From assembly GCA_008694505.1 (NCBI GenBank), contig VZDJ01000219.1, positions 11,336,350 through 11,400,349 on the forward strand: DNA of 64,000 nucleotides, read 5' to 3'. Below are positions 33,597 through 45,708 of this stretch, piece after piece. The notes under the pieces were generated by a model. That model had not been told where the DNA came from, made no database searches, and saw only the letters and a list, made by a program, of their open reading frames with translations. The stretch comes from Cyanoderma ruficeps. Lineage: Eukaryota > Chordata > Aves > Passeriformes > Timaliidae. The position numbers and the translations under genes are program-made. Within the stretch, counting starts at the first letter, position 1, and each line of letters begins with the position of its first letter.

Positions 33597-36500
33597 GTAC
33601 GTGTGTTTCCAGTGCCAACACAAAAGGAAAATACTGAGAGAATATCCAGAAGCCAAGCCCAGTATTTGTGTCCCTTGTGCACATCTCCACTGAGGCTGGA
33701 CCTGCATTTCCCTGTGCAGATTCCTGCACCCAGGGTGGTTTGTGGAGACGCAGATAAATTGGTCAAGGGAAAATGGGCTGAAATTTTTCAAAATACCCAT
33801 TGTTCAACCTCAAAGTGAGCCCATTTTGGGACTATCTTGTCCTAAGTAATTTACTTCCAAATCTTTATTTTTATTTTTTTTTTTTAATCAAGAGGAAACC
33901 CAAGGCCAAGTTCACTGCGTAGTTCCTGGGCACTGTTCCCCTGAATTGTCTTTGCTTACTCTGGCATAAATCAGGAATTCCTCACTAAAATCAGGGGAAG
34001 GTTTGATTAGGATCTTTTCTTAAACCAGCTGATGTTTTTTCGTAGAAAGTGTGAGCATTTTGTGGATTTTCTTGGATTTAAAACAAAGACCAAAGAAATA
34101 TCGTGGTTTCCAATGAGTTTCTCTTTGAGGCTCTGGGTCTGTTCATCATTTCATGCCCAAAATGAAACATGAGAAGTGAAAAAAACAGAACTTGTGTGAT
34201 GAAACTGAACAAAATGTTCCCATGAACTTTATGTGAAAGAAACCACAGAATAACCTGCAAGCTTTAGAGAAACGTGACCACGCAACTCATTTCCCACTGC
34301 TGAGTCAGGCTTCCCACAGGGCGCTGCAGCCCTGGAAATGGACTGTCCCCCTCAAACCCTGTGCCCCAATCTCTCCCATCTTTTCTTTGTGCTCTTAACA
34401 CTGACAATGTGCATTTTGGGAATTCTGCAAACTCCGCAGCCAGATCTGAGTTCCTGTGACTGGATGTAGAGAAAAGTTCTCCACAAACATGAAAGAACTT
34501 AGAATTTTCTCATCAGCAAGCTGTTATTGGAATAATTTTCCTTTTAAAAACTCAGACGTTTGTTTTGAAAATAGCTGAATACTGATGGGGAAGAAGTTAT
34601 TTATCTGGTTCTAAAGAAACAAACCAGAAAGGGAGGATAATTAACACAGACATTTCAACGATTCACCTAAGCTAAGTCAGGGAACTTCTGGCAAAACCAA
34701 AAGCCAAACTCCATTCCTTGGAATCCCTTCCTCGTCAGAGGAACATTCCTCCAGACACTTTAATTCTGAACACAATGCTGTGCATTCTCTGTTCTTACAT
34801 TTCCAACAGCTCAATTTTTCTGACTGTGTAGTATTGTAGGAAAACAGTAACCCTGCAGCAGTGAGGGCAGCTGTAAGCAAGGAAATGCAGTGCTGTTCCT
34901 ATGAATTCCTGCAGCCCCCTCTGTCAGGATCTCCATGTGCTAGCTTTCCAAGAAAGAGATGAACTAAAACACTTAAGTTGAAGTTATGATTTTCCCAGGG
35001 AAAGGAAAAGGGTTACGCTCAGCTTTGTCTCTTTTAAAACGGCTTTGTTTGTTTACTATTCTAAAATTATTGCAAAACGCTTTTTCAAAAGGGATAATGA
35101 AGTAACAAGGAAGATGACAAACAGCTGATTACAGATAAAAGCTCCTTAACAGCAGTGTCAGCCACAGCAAAGAATTGTCTTCAGAGACTTTAGCTGGCAT
35201 TGGCAGCCTGCTCCTCTCCAGAGCTTTGATCCCATTCATGCCTGAGCTGGTGAGCTCCCCAAGAGGGGAATCTGTCCCCACGGTGCCTGACACAGGCATC
35301 TGCCTCCTCTTCCAGCATCACTCTACACCCACGGATTTCCTGGCTGGGAGTGCACTTGGACTGTTCACCCAGGATGTCCCTTAGGGCTTTGTGTTTCTGG
35401 TGGCCTGGGAATAAAGTGGTTTGGGGTTGACATGCAGAGCAGGGTCACCTGTGAGGGCAGTGCGTTCTCCCCTGTCCTATTGTGGGGTGTAACGAGGAGC
35501 CTTTTTGATATGGAATGAGGAAAGCTGGGTGTATTTTCTAAAGAAGCAAAAATACATGTGGAGTGTAAGCAGCAACGTGCACAAACAAGATACAGCCTGG
35601 AGAGCACAACACATGGGATTCAAGCATTCCTAGCTGGATGGTTTTACACCCCAAAGCTCCTTCGGTGCTGGTTGTATTCATAGTCACACTGTACGTGAAA
35701 TTCATCTGAATCTTGTTTCTTTGGCCTATGGGGTATTTTCATGTACAAATTAGGCTGGCCAATGTTCCCTTTCTGCAAAAATTCCCAGGAGTGCAACTTA
35801 AATGTTATTAAAAAGCCTAATAAAAGAAGAGTGCACATTTAATAATGTTGGAATAACACAGCCATTGCAGCACCGTGTGCCTGCGGTTCCAACCAAGCGA
35901 GAATATGAGGCACTAATGCACTTAGGAAAAAAACCCCATAATTATCAACAACTACGAAGGACCATTGATACCATGCAAGATGCACAGAAATCTTTTCAGG
36001 AACTCCAGTTTGGCCCTTGCCCATGACCTGCTGGTTTGGCCAGGATCTGGGCACAGCCCCAGCCAAACAGGGACAGTCCTGTTCTTATGTCCAGCCCAGG
36101 AAAGGCTGTGGCCCCTGGGCCCGGTGCAGTGACGCCTCAGCCACGAGCATCAGCCCAGCTTCCCTTCTCTAAAAGGGCTGCACACTCTCAGTAACTGGTG
36201 CAAACTTTGCACATTCATCAGCTACCACTGCTGTGATACATCTCTGTGCAGTTTTCCTTCACCTTTGCCCTGTCACGCTGACATCTCTTCCTCCCATATA
36301 TCCTTCCTCTACATCACATCATTCTTTCCTCCCACTTGTGTATCCTGGGATGACTTTTCTCCAGGGCACAAGGTCTAACACGAGGCCCAGATATTAACTC
36401 AGGCCCACTCGTTGGAGGTATTAAACACAACATTCTCACGGTATTAATTAGCAACTGCTCCTTCAGCAGAACTGGAACCATGCATTAATCCAGGAGGGTG

Positions 36501-38279
36501 GGTGGTTTCACTGATGGGGTGGGAAGAGAGGCCACAGGACATGGGGCTGCTCCAAACCTCACTTCAGGTCTCCACAGTCTCTACCCAATGGCTCTGTCCA
36601 CCACCCCACACTGTCTCCCCAGAGCAGAAAGGAATATCCTTGGAAAAGTGAAGCCTCGTGAACCATCAACTGACCCACTGCAAATAAATACCCACTGTAA
36701 GAAACAAACCTTTATAAAACAAAAATAAAACCTGGAACAGCAGGGCAGTGTCTGAGTTTTGAATGGAAATGGATTTAGTTTGGCTGGGGCACAGGGACAG
36801 CAGGAGTGTTCAAAGCTCTGGGAGCTGCACGTGGGGGCTCTGGAGGGGATGTTTCCTTCCCGGCAGGAATTCTCCCGCACACGATGGCATTGTTATGCAT
36901 TAAGCAAGTTGTTTTTTCCCCCTCTTGGGGTGTGGGGGCCTGATGGGAGAGGGGAAGGCTCACTCTGGGATGTGGTCACATCAGCCATGCATAGAAATGA
37001 CTGCTCCCCAGCTTAGCACTACATTTGGTGGGTTCCTTTTTTTTCTTTTGGTTCTTATTTTTTCCCCCAGGTGAAGTAAAGAACAGAGAAAGAAAACCCA
37101 ACGGGCTCTCTTTGCAGCAGACAGGTCCTCCATGCTGCTGTTTCAGACCCTCACAAAAAAATGTCATTTCTGAGAAAGCAAAATGACGCATTGGCACTTC
37201 ACCCCTGCAAGAGGGGCTGGGCTGGAGGGAAGGAACTTGCATTTTCCTACTTCTTTTCTAGTTCAAAGTGAAGAAAATACAGAGCAGCAAGAGAAGGAAA
37301 GGCCCTCTTTTAGCAGATTCTCCTCTCTCCCAGTCCCCCATACTTTTTTACCCTGACATGTGAATCCTGTGGCTCTGGAGTTCACCCTGAAACAAGCCCC
37401 CACAGCCTGTTTTCCTTGTGTGGCTTCATGTGGCTTTTTTTCTGGCTCAAACAGTTTTTGTCCTATCCTGCTTGTGACCTGCTGGCTATCTTTTGCAGAA
37501 AGTTAAAGAGAATTTTTGAAAAAAAAAATTATAGGAAGCCGATCAAGCTGGGTTTGAGTTACAGGTCATTAAAGTTCACTGTAAGATGAAATTTTTACTA
37601 TATAAACACTGTAAAAGCCCAGACTGCCAGCCAAGTGTATCCATGGGAAACTTGGGAGCAGTGGAGGCAGGTAAACCTCAGCAGATCTATGCTAGATGAT
37701 TGTGCAGTGCTTTCCTTGCTTGTTAAAGGAAAAAAACCCAAAAAACCCCACACTTTTTAACGTTAAAATTTAATATTATTGGGTTGGGTTGCTTTAGGTA
37801 GACAAGATGACACTTCTTCCTGTAGGCTTTTTGTGCCTTGTAAAATCCAGCCACTGAGGGATTTTTTGCTGCTTTTAGATTTCAGCTCTAACATTAACAA
37901 ATGCAAAGGTAATGAGATTTTCTGTCTTTTTTTAAAACTAATTTTGCAAGTAAACTCCCCTGAATTCTTTGAACGTGTCGCTCAAAGTTTTATGGTCATA
38001 TCCCCCGAGATTATTTAAAACACTTTAGGTTTGAAGAATATGTTTTCTTTTCAAGTATTACTTGCAGCAAGTCTGGGAGGGGAAGGGTTAATTTTTTTTT
38101 TTTTTTCTGGGGCTTATATGTAAGTGAAATGACATTTTAACAATCTCTTTAGTATAGCCTTGCTGTGCTGGGACCTCTGTTGCCTGCTGTCTTACTTCTT
38201 GGCTTCTAAATAGAGAGTTATTTTCAATTTCTCCAGTTCCTAATGTTTTAAATGGAACTACTGTTCCCCTCAGAGCACC
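33597..38279. other. Noncoding DNA, no gene seen
   Basis: About 4.7 kb of mixed DNA. An ATG-started 74-codon frame at 35,802-36,026 has protein-like charged composition but no recognisable relative; it is described under findings. G+C-richer parts (36,480-37,260) are open on both strands. Poly-A/T runs occur near 33,870, 37,520 and 38,092-38,106. No RNA gene or transposon is recognised. Confidence 0.45.
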
Positions 38280-38525
38280 CAGTGGCTGGCTGGAGACCTT
38301 TATTGATATATATAAATTACTCCAGTCCACAGGGCTGGCTACAGATCCAATCATATTGAGCTAATGCGCATATAAATAAAAACCTGGGAGTATGGTTTAT
38401 GGCAATAAGTAGTGCAGTAGAAGTTTATACCATCCTGCAAAGACACCTTGATACATTGCTGATAATCTCTGTAATGTATTTAAAGCATCAGTCTGTAGAT
38501 TCAAGGCTGAAAATTTCACTCACCA
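38280..38525. promoter_or_regulatory. Possible enhancer-like block
   Basis: Non-repetitive A+T-rich DNA (TATTGATATATATAAATTAC, then CCAATCATATTGAGC, then GCATATAAATAAAAACC). It carries HOX/CDX-type words (TTTATGG near 38,396) but nothing decisive. The call rests on composition only. Confidence 0.2.
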
Positions 38526-41500
38526 AAGCCATAAATCTCAGTGAGCTTCCGTTGATTGGCCTGGAAAAGAAGGAATTTCCCCATTCCTGGGAAAAGACAA
38601 AATTGAGGACGTTGGCCTTTTGGTGGAAGGGACCAAACTGTGTAAGCCAAGTACATCAGGCCCAGAAGTTCCCTGACATCCTGGTGTTTGTCTGGTTGCC
38701 AGCCTTTGCAGTTTTCAGATGATTCCCACTTCCCCATGGAATGATTTGCTGCCCTCTAAACAATAATAACCTGGTGTCCAGCTGACAGAGCTGGCAGCAA
38801 CTGAATTATTTAGGCAAGCAATCATTTCACTAGGCAGGTGAAAGCAAATTCCAAGGGTTAGGCTGAAACTTCAGGCTAAATCCTGCATGGAGGGTGCAGC
38901 AGGTAACTCTTTTCTGCTTGGAGCTTTGCCGGGACGAGTGTGTGAACCTGGATTTCCCTGGTATAGACACCTCAGCTGTTAAAGTTATAACTCACACCCA
39001 GCAGTGGTGGCCAGTGCCATCCCAGCAGAGCCAGTCCTCATGGACTCAGGTGTCCCTTCCCTTCCTTGCTGGGCTCTGGGGAAGGGGTTGTCCAGCAGAA
39101 TGGGCACAGAGCCTCATCACGGCACAGGGAGAAGGGAGCAAATGACAATGGCACTGATCCAGTGATCCCTCCCGGGAACCAGGAGTGTCTGGAGCAGGGG
39201 AGGTAACAACAGTCCCATCATCACACCTTGGGAAGGTCCTAAGAAGGCCTGGGGGTGACACCAAGGAGCAGCACAGGTGCCAGTGAGGGAACCCAGGCCA
39301 TCGTCCCACACCTACTCCCTGTCTGCTGCCTTGGAGTGGTCAGGAGCAGAGCAGGAGCTTTATTAACAATCTGCAGTACCATGGCACAGCTGGTGCAAGT
39401 TTGGCAGGTGCAGGACAGGGCGTTATAGATATGACTGATACTCCATGAGCACTGTAAGGTACTGCCAACTTTCCACAAGTTTATTCCTTCATTTTCAGAC
39501 CCTTCAGGCACCAATTTCACTGCTTCAGAGGAATGATTGTAACTTAAAGGAAAACTCCAGTATAAGTTGTCAAAGCAGCCTTTAGAAATACTTGTCACTC
39601 TTTCAGTATCATAGTCTGTGGAGCTGTCATTGCTGTCTCTGGGTGCTGCTATTTTATTGTCACCTCTTTGCTTTCTGTCTCAGAAAGTCATGGAGGAACC
39701 AAAAAAATAAAGTTAAAAAGTTCTGGTGAAGTCTCCTGGAGTGTCAAACCCCGTAGACTCCAATGAGCAGGAGAGCTGCAGAGATTTACTCTAGAAAACC
39801 ATTTATCAGTAGTCAACTGAGTACTTTAAAATTATACGGAACAATTAAGAAAGCAAATAAATGAGGTTTTAGAAGTTTAATGCTGTGTCTCAGCAGACAA
39901 GGTTCAGTTTGTTCTGTATGTTTAGTCAGATGCTGTGTCTCCATCCTCTATTTAATGATCTTCCTGTGTTTAAAGCTTTCCCCACATTTATATCTAAGGT
40001 GGTTTGACTGAAATTGCATTGAAAACTTGGCTCAGTTTTTCTTGTGCACAGTGCTGCGTGGCTACTTGCAGAACAATTTAAAGTTAGCACAGTCTAATTT
40101 AGTAAGGAATCATGAAGCCAATTCAATTTAAAACCATTAAAACAATTTTAGAGTGTCTGCCCAAGGGTTTTGCATGTTTTCACTAAATGAGTTTTAAAAA
40201 TACATTTAGTTAAACTGATGGAACTTTAACTATCAATAAAGGCTTTATCTTACAAACACTAATGCTTGTCTTCAACGAGTCTTTTGCATCTGCTTAGATG
40301 TCTGTCTCCAGGATCAGGGCATTCTCAGTTATCGTATTTAAGAAGATTTATTTTCTATCTCTTCCAGATGAACTCCTTTAAAGGGAAATCCTTCCATTTC
40401 TCCCCTGTTTGAGGGGTGAGATGATGTGATCATTGCTTTCCTGGGCTGCAAGTTTCGTGCTGCAACCTCAGTCTTGCTTCTAAATCACACGAGCCCACCC
40501 GGCACGAGTGGGTGTGGCACCCACCAGCTTTTTATCTCCCAGTCCCTCAGACCACAGTGAAGGTAAATAGCCCAGGCTGTAGCAGAGCAGTGACTGCTCC
40601 TCCAAAAGGTGGCAAGATCCATATATTTCTACTTCTTCTCAGGAAATCTTTCATTCCCAGAGTTTCAACAAGCCAATTTAACCCCATGGTTGGTTGGAAA
40701 TGTTTAATGTTTGCTACACCTTCTGCATCTCATTTTTCCTTTGTCTCATCTGCTCCAGGCAATTCACTTTGGGGAACTTGCTTTGTAGGAGATATTTTTA
40801 AGCCTGGTCTAGGTTAGGTGTGATGAGAGTGACTCTTCCTAGTCTGGATCTCTGCCATTTTGCCTCCTGTCTGCTGCTCTGAGCTCTGGTGATCAGGCTT
40901 CATGCACCTGAAAATGACAATATCAAGGAGTCAAAGCAATCTTTTCATTATTTATGAAAAATAATGTCACACTTCACTCTTATTTTCTCCATTTCTGAAA
41001 AAAACTAGAAAGTGAGAGAGGTACATATGAGTCAGAAATTCTAAAAAGAGTTTTCGTGTCCCAGGATTCTTGGACTCCCGGGGAAACCTGCAAGATCTCC
41101 AAGGGATTTGTGTATGATGAATGTTGAGGACAGGGAACCAACATCTTTTCTTTCAATTAGCAGCACAGCAGCAAAAGGCTGGAAGGCACCTCCCGAGTCA
41201 CCGAGGCCGGTGCTTTGTGGTTGCAAACAAACAATGGTGCATAATCCCTTTAATAAAATGATCACGTTCCACCTTGAAAGCCACTAGGTTTTGGGGGCAG
41301 GACTGATCCCTACTGCTAACCCTGTGAAGCCCAGAGCAAATATCTGAGCTCAAGATAATGCTGCTTACAACAGGATTAAATCCCTGCTGGGTGCCCTATA
41401 GTTGCAACCACAGGGGAACTCCGCCAGTAGCAGCGTGGCTTTGGCTCTCCGTGCCCATGTAAGGGGAAAATTTGCTCTATTTTTCCTCACAATGAGGTGC

Positions 41501-41764
41501 AGTGACAAGACCAGGCTTTATATTCCATCATACTGGCTTTTATGCAGGGGCAGATGCACCATTGAATGAGGGCCGGGCAGCCACATGACGTGGGGACATG
41601 TGTGGCACAGACAGTGCCAGAGGGTTGCTCCGTCTCCTTCGTGTCCCTGTGCTCGCTCTGGGGATCCCTTGGGAATTCATGCATTGCTCCCCTATGAGCT
41701 GGGGCAGTTTTGGGTCCTGGGAGAGGTGAATGGGACGCAAAGGTAAATCCTTGTTTTCTGCCAG
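38526..41764. other. Noncoding DNA, no gene seen
   Basis: Mixed composition. The segment 38,760-38,880 and the A+T-rich segment 39,830-40,280 have some regulatory texture without decisive motifs. 39,000-39,420 is G+C-richer with overlapping frames on both strands. No gene, RNA or repeat family is recognised. Confidence 0.45.
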
Positions 41765-41978
41765 GGGTGTTGCTCGTTTTTGCTCCTGAAGGGCCTGATC
41801 CAAATGACGTGGAGAGCTGCCGAACTCAGCTCACTCGAGGCAGATTTGGATCAGCGCCTGGAGCTCTTCCGCTGCGGGAATTCCTGCCGTGCCTTCTCAA
41901 ACAAAGAGGGCGACCACATCCTTACATCAGGAGAGTTGTTTCGTTTTGACCGAGGGAGCCAATCTCTCAAACAGGCAG
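41765..41978 (+). other. Candidate exon with strong splice context
   Basis: A pyrimidine run ending TTGTTTTCTGCCAG precedes 41,765 and the interval ends GGCAG|GTAAGTGGG, a near-consensus donor (GT at 41,979). The 214-base interval is open in phase 0 along its full length (71 codons plus one base). The predicted peptide is helical-looking and charged, with several cysteines (for example LEADLDQRLELF), and matches no family I know. The first third overlaps a fold-back repeat (41,791-41,858), so it may be an exonised element. The locally higher CpG content stands out. It could belong to a noncoding RNA. Confidence 0.25.
41791..41858. repeat. Fold-back element remnant, 15-bp inverted arms
   Basis: GGGCCTGATCCAAAT (41,791-41,805) and ATTTGGATCAGCGCC (41,844-41,858) are inverted repeats matching at 13 of 15 positions around a 38-base loop. 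The 'gggcctgatccaaa...tttggatcaggccc' signature is familiar from short nonautonomous palindromic elements in reptile and bird genomes (from memory). Confidence 0.5.
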
Positions 41979-43149
41979 GTAAGTGGGCAGGAGCCAAAGG
42001 AATGGCAGGAGAGGTGGGATGACCCAGTGGCTGGGCTGTAACAGCCCCTGTGAGACTCCAAGGAAAATCCTGTGGGGTCAGGCACAGGCATGTACCTCAC
42101 CCTGCTCAGTGCAGGAAGGTCTGCCCAGCCATGCCTCCAGCAGGGACCATCAGGGAGCATCACATCCCTGGGATGCTAATGGGATGCTGCAGCCCCCATA
42201 GCTCTGTGCTAAATGCCCTCCTGCCCTACATCCGGGGCCGTGCACAGAGGGGTGAGGGGATGCCACCCCACCACAGGGCTGCACTGGGAGGGCAGCGCAG
42301 TCTGGGTGGCTCCTGGACACATCCCTGCCTCAGGCCTGGCTCATGTGGCTGCAGTTAAGCCCCCTCAATAAGAGTTTAAAGGTGCAGAGTGCAGCAAAGG
42401 CAGCCACGAGGCCGTAATGTCACCTCACACGGGAGCCCGCGCCGTTTCCTTGGCTGCCGGCTCTCTTCTGCTGTTTTTGATGCCCTAACCTGCTGACCTG
42501 AGCCCTGCCCCGGTCTCCTCATGTGCCTTTCTGAGTTGCCACCTGCTTAGCTGCCCTGTTTTCAAAAGAAAAGGGTTTTGGACAAACAGAAGTGCTGTTA
42601 CTTTGCTTCATCTCTGAAAACCTCAGTCCTGTGGCGTGGCTGGGAAGTGTGAATGGACCTGCAGACCTGGATGTGTCTCTGGACAGGAGATTTGGAGATT
42701 TGGGGGGCTTGGGGCAGCCCTTTGCAGTGGGGGGGGACGGGACGACACAGCAGGGCTGGGAAAGGGACCAGCACTGGTGGGTTTGCTGAGGTAAAAGAAA
42801 GACTTAAATTAAGAGAGAGCAAGGGGTAGGAGATATTGCCATAACCACACACTTGTGGCGACGATGAGTAATTTAATGCAAACTCGGTCCAAGCAGAAAG
42901 AAGCACAAAATCTCATTTCAGACAGTCTCACCTTGTCTGGGTTTACATGTGGTTCCCTCCTGCTCACAGCAGAAGGTCTCCTTCGGTTGTTTACATCCTC
43001 CACGAGCGATAAATTCATGGAAAAGAGAGTAAGAGGGGAAGGAAATGAATACTGCACACCAACTGGATTTCAGAGATCTGCACTATCTGTCTGCATCCTT
43101 CAAGCCATCACGAGCAATCTAAGAGCAGTCTCCACAAGCACACGCAGGC
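41979..43149. other. Noncoding DNA, G+C-rich then mixed
   Basis: G+C-rich to about 42,780, including a G-run cluster at 42,700-42,740 with G-quadruplex potential. A 98-codon ATG frame from 42,864 to 43,160 overlaps an open minus-strand frame and has no known domain. No gene is recognised. Confidence 0.45.
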
Positions 43150-43735
43150 CCGACCATTAACATAATTCTCTCTTTTATCCCTCATCGTTGTGGGATGCTA
43201 CAGTCTTAAACATTATTTGTTTTATCCACTTTTCAGCAGTTTAAGCTCATTCTTTGCTGGCTAAAAAAAAAAAAAAAGTCCCATTTTTATCTCATCTGAT
43301 TTGATATTCATCTGTCCCTCATTGATTTTTTTCTCCCCCTTTACCATAATTTTGGATGGTATTTTTTTACCTCAGAGAACATTGAGAACTCTGTCTCAAG
43401 GCTTCCAGATTAGACAGAAGACTGATAGGATAATGATGATAGTATGTTAAATGCTATCTATGTAAATCAGCTCTCTCCATCAATGGATACAAGATGCAGC
43501 TACATTAGATCCTTTTTTGACATACATTTTCATTTTTTAAGGAAGAGAATATTGGATTGTTATTAAGCTACTTTAGAAAAATCTTTGCATTACCAGGCAC
43601 ATTACTATTGTGCATAAAGTCATATTAAATTTTGGGATGATGTACAACATCATTTTCTTTTAAAGGCTGCTTTTAACCTCAAAGTATCTTCTTTTTAGCT
43701 TCTGCTGAGGGATTTGTTTATGATAACAAGTGACT
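43150..43735. promoter_or_regulatory. Enhancer-like block
   Basis: Long non-repetitive A+T-rich segment after the T/A-run region at 43,263-43,278, with words such as ACCATAATTTTGGATGG, GATTAGACAG, GGATAATGATGATAG and TGTTATTAAGC. It has few CpGs and no open frame of note. Its texture is typical of conserved noncoding elements; conservation is inferred. Confidence 0.38.
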
Positions 43736-44159
43736 GGGGGAGGGGGAAAGGGTGTTTTTTATTAAGCTCCTTGTAGTAGATAAATCTGAATTTGCACCTC
43801 TGATAGGAAACTGGCCCTGGCTAAGAGGAAAAAAAAAAAAACTGCTGTAACATCTCATCTGTTTCAAATGCCTGGGAAAGTAGCTCAGCAGATAGTCTTA
43901 AAGTCAAATTCAGACTGCCTTGGACTCAGTTGGAAGCCAGTTGCAAAAGCAAGATCCATTCACTGGAAAAGTCTTGCCAACTAACCCCTCCCACTTTGAC
44001 ATTTTTAACGAAAAAGATTATTTTTGTTTTCCTCTTTGAACTCAGATGCACAGGAATGAATAAATTCTCAATAATAATGAGTAAAGTGGTGGAAATCAGC
44101 TTTGCTTTTTTTGTGCCTGTGGACTCATGCTGATTTTCAGTGGCAGAGGAGCTGGCCAG
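43736..44159. other. Noncoding DNA, nothing recognised
   Basis: Contains a poly-A run at 43,829-43,841 and short open frames only. Confidence 0.5.
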
Positions 44160-44600
44160 CTAAAAATATATCATTAAAATTCATCTTCAGCCTGTCACTA
44201 ATGTGGGGAACGTCACTTAAAATATAGGGTGGGCTTTGTTAACTAATTTATAAGAGAACATACAGGCAACTGTTATTTTTTTTTAGAGTTATCTTTGGCT
44301 GTGGTGGCCCAGAGTAAACTAAATCCAGATTAGAAAATTTTTTCCATGAGCAACAGGACTGATGAGCTGGGATTTCAATATTTCTTTTCTACATTGACTC
44401 TCTAATGTCTAACAAAGTGTGAGTTTGTTAGCATTTTCTCTGTAGCAGGCGTTAATCAAAGCAGTTTCCCTTATCAGGAATCCATTTTCATAAAACCTGT
44501 GTGAACATCCTATCTCAGAGACCTTGGTTTCTGGGTCAAATTTTCCTTGAAATTAGCCACGGTGTCTTAAAGTTATTAAGTCTCCCTGCACTGGTGATGC
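44160..44600. promoter_or_regulatory. Enhancer-like block
   Basis: Non-repetitive A+T-rich DNA, with homeodomain-type words (GTTAACTAATTTATAAG near 44,238 and GGCGTTAATCAAAGC near 44,448) and a SOX/TCF-like ATCAAAG core near 44,454. No open frame. Inference from composition and motifs. Confidence 0.35.
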
Positions 44601-45600
44601 TGCCATCCACAAGTGTTAGGGCTTGGAGTGGAGTTTAGGGGGTGATAATTTGGGTTTCAGTGGTTTTACCTGAAAGGATGGAGGCTTTAATCCCAGGGCT
44701 GGGATTTAAAATGCAGAGGAAAAGGGAAGAAGAGCTGGGACGGGATCCCAACAGAGCTGGACCAAGAGACTCAAGAACAGGCTGCAAGGAAATGAATTAA
44801 ACACTCCTCTTTCTAAATCCCCCCACTGAGGAGGACTTGTCTGCTGAGTGGGCTTGAGTTAATGTATTGGTTTTGGGGCTTTTTTAGTGGGGTAGAGCTG
44901 TGGCTCAACAAAATATGGCCAACCCATCAATGAACAATGAAGAGTTAACTAAAAAATAAAAGGCCTCTTAGCAGTCATGTGCAGCACGTGTGTGTACACA
45001 TATTTGTGTGTATCCTTTGGCATGGGGCTGTGTTTCCACTGTGATTATACAGTTTCAAACCAAGTTTTAAGTCCTCATGCATGCAAAATCTCCAGTCTAT
45101 CTCAGGAGCACCCCACTGAAAGCTGAGATTTTCAGAGCAGGGGGGTATTAATTTGCAGCTTTGTAGGGGATGGTGGAGATTTGGGGGGTTTTGGCCTAAG
45201 AAATCAATTTTGAGGACTCAGGTCTCTCGTTGTGAACCCAGTCTTGCAGTCCTGTGCATCCAGCTGTGCATCCAGCTGTGTGCCTTGGCTGCTACTGTGG
45301 GCAGGGCTGCCTGCACTTAAACTGGGGCCCACTGGTGCTGTTATGTCAGAAGGGATCAGAGCTGGAGTCACTCTGAAGGCATAAGTATTTTTCTTAACAC
45401 GTCCTAAATGGCAAAATTCACATTGAATAATTTTGGTAATAAATGGCAACCCAAATATGTCAGGAATGATTTAGTACCTGTGAACCATGTAGCTGAAATG
45501 TAGATGAGGCTAATTAGCTGATTCCTTATCCCAGCTCCCCCCTCTCCCCTCCCTCTCTCCCCACCAAAATGTGCTCTTTTTCTTTTTTTCTTCCCTGCAG
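44601..45600. other. Noncoding DNA with small tandem duplication
   Basis: No gene is recognised. The 12-mer GTGCATCCAGCT is duplicated in tandem at 45,254-45,277 with a partial third copy. A pyrimidine-rich tract at 45,533-45,599 (CTCCC, TTTTTC runs) ends in CTGCAG and gives the acceptor context of the next feature. Confidence 0.5.
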
Positions 45601-45708
45601 TTTTCAGAACACGCAGGGTTGGGTTACATCTTTGGCATCGCTCTGGTTATTTTGTCCAGGTGTCTTACGCTTTACACAAATAAGTTGAGACATGAGGCTT
45701 GAGAGCAA
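45601..45708 (+). other. Candidate exon with membrane-segment-like frame (weak)
   Basis: A long polypyrimidine tract ending TTCCCTGCAG at 45,600 is one of the strongest acceptor contexts in the window. In phase 0 the following 33 codons run to a TGA at 45,700-45,702. They encode a roughly 20-residue hydrophobic stretch (starting about residue 5, GLGYIFGIALVIL) followed by basic residues (NKLR), the layout of a C-terminal membrane anchor. The frame is short, so chance is quite possible. A weak donor-like AAG|GTAGAC follows at 45,709. Phase 1, expected from the candidate exon at 41,765-41,978, gives a different frame that stops after 26 codons. I recognise no protein. Confidence 0.2.

Noticed and set aside
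34908..34930. CTCF-like GCCCCCTCTGTCAG word
   Set aside because: The left half of the motif mismatches at nearly every position.
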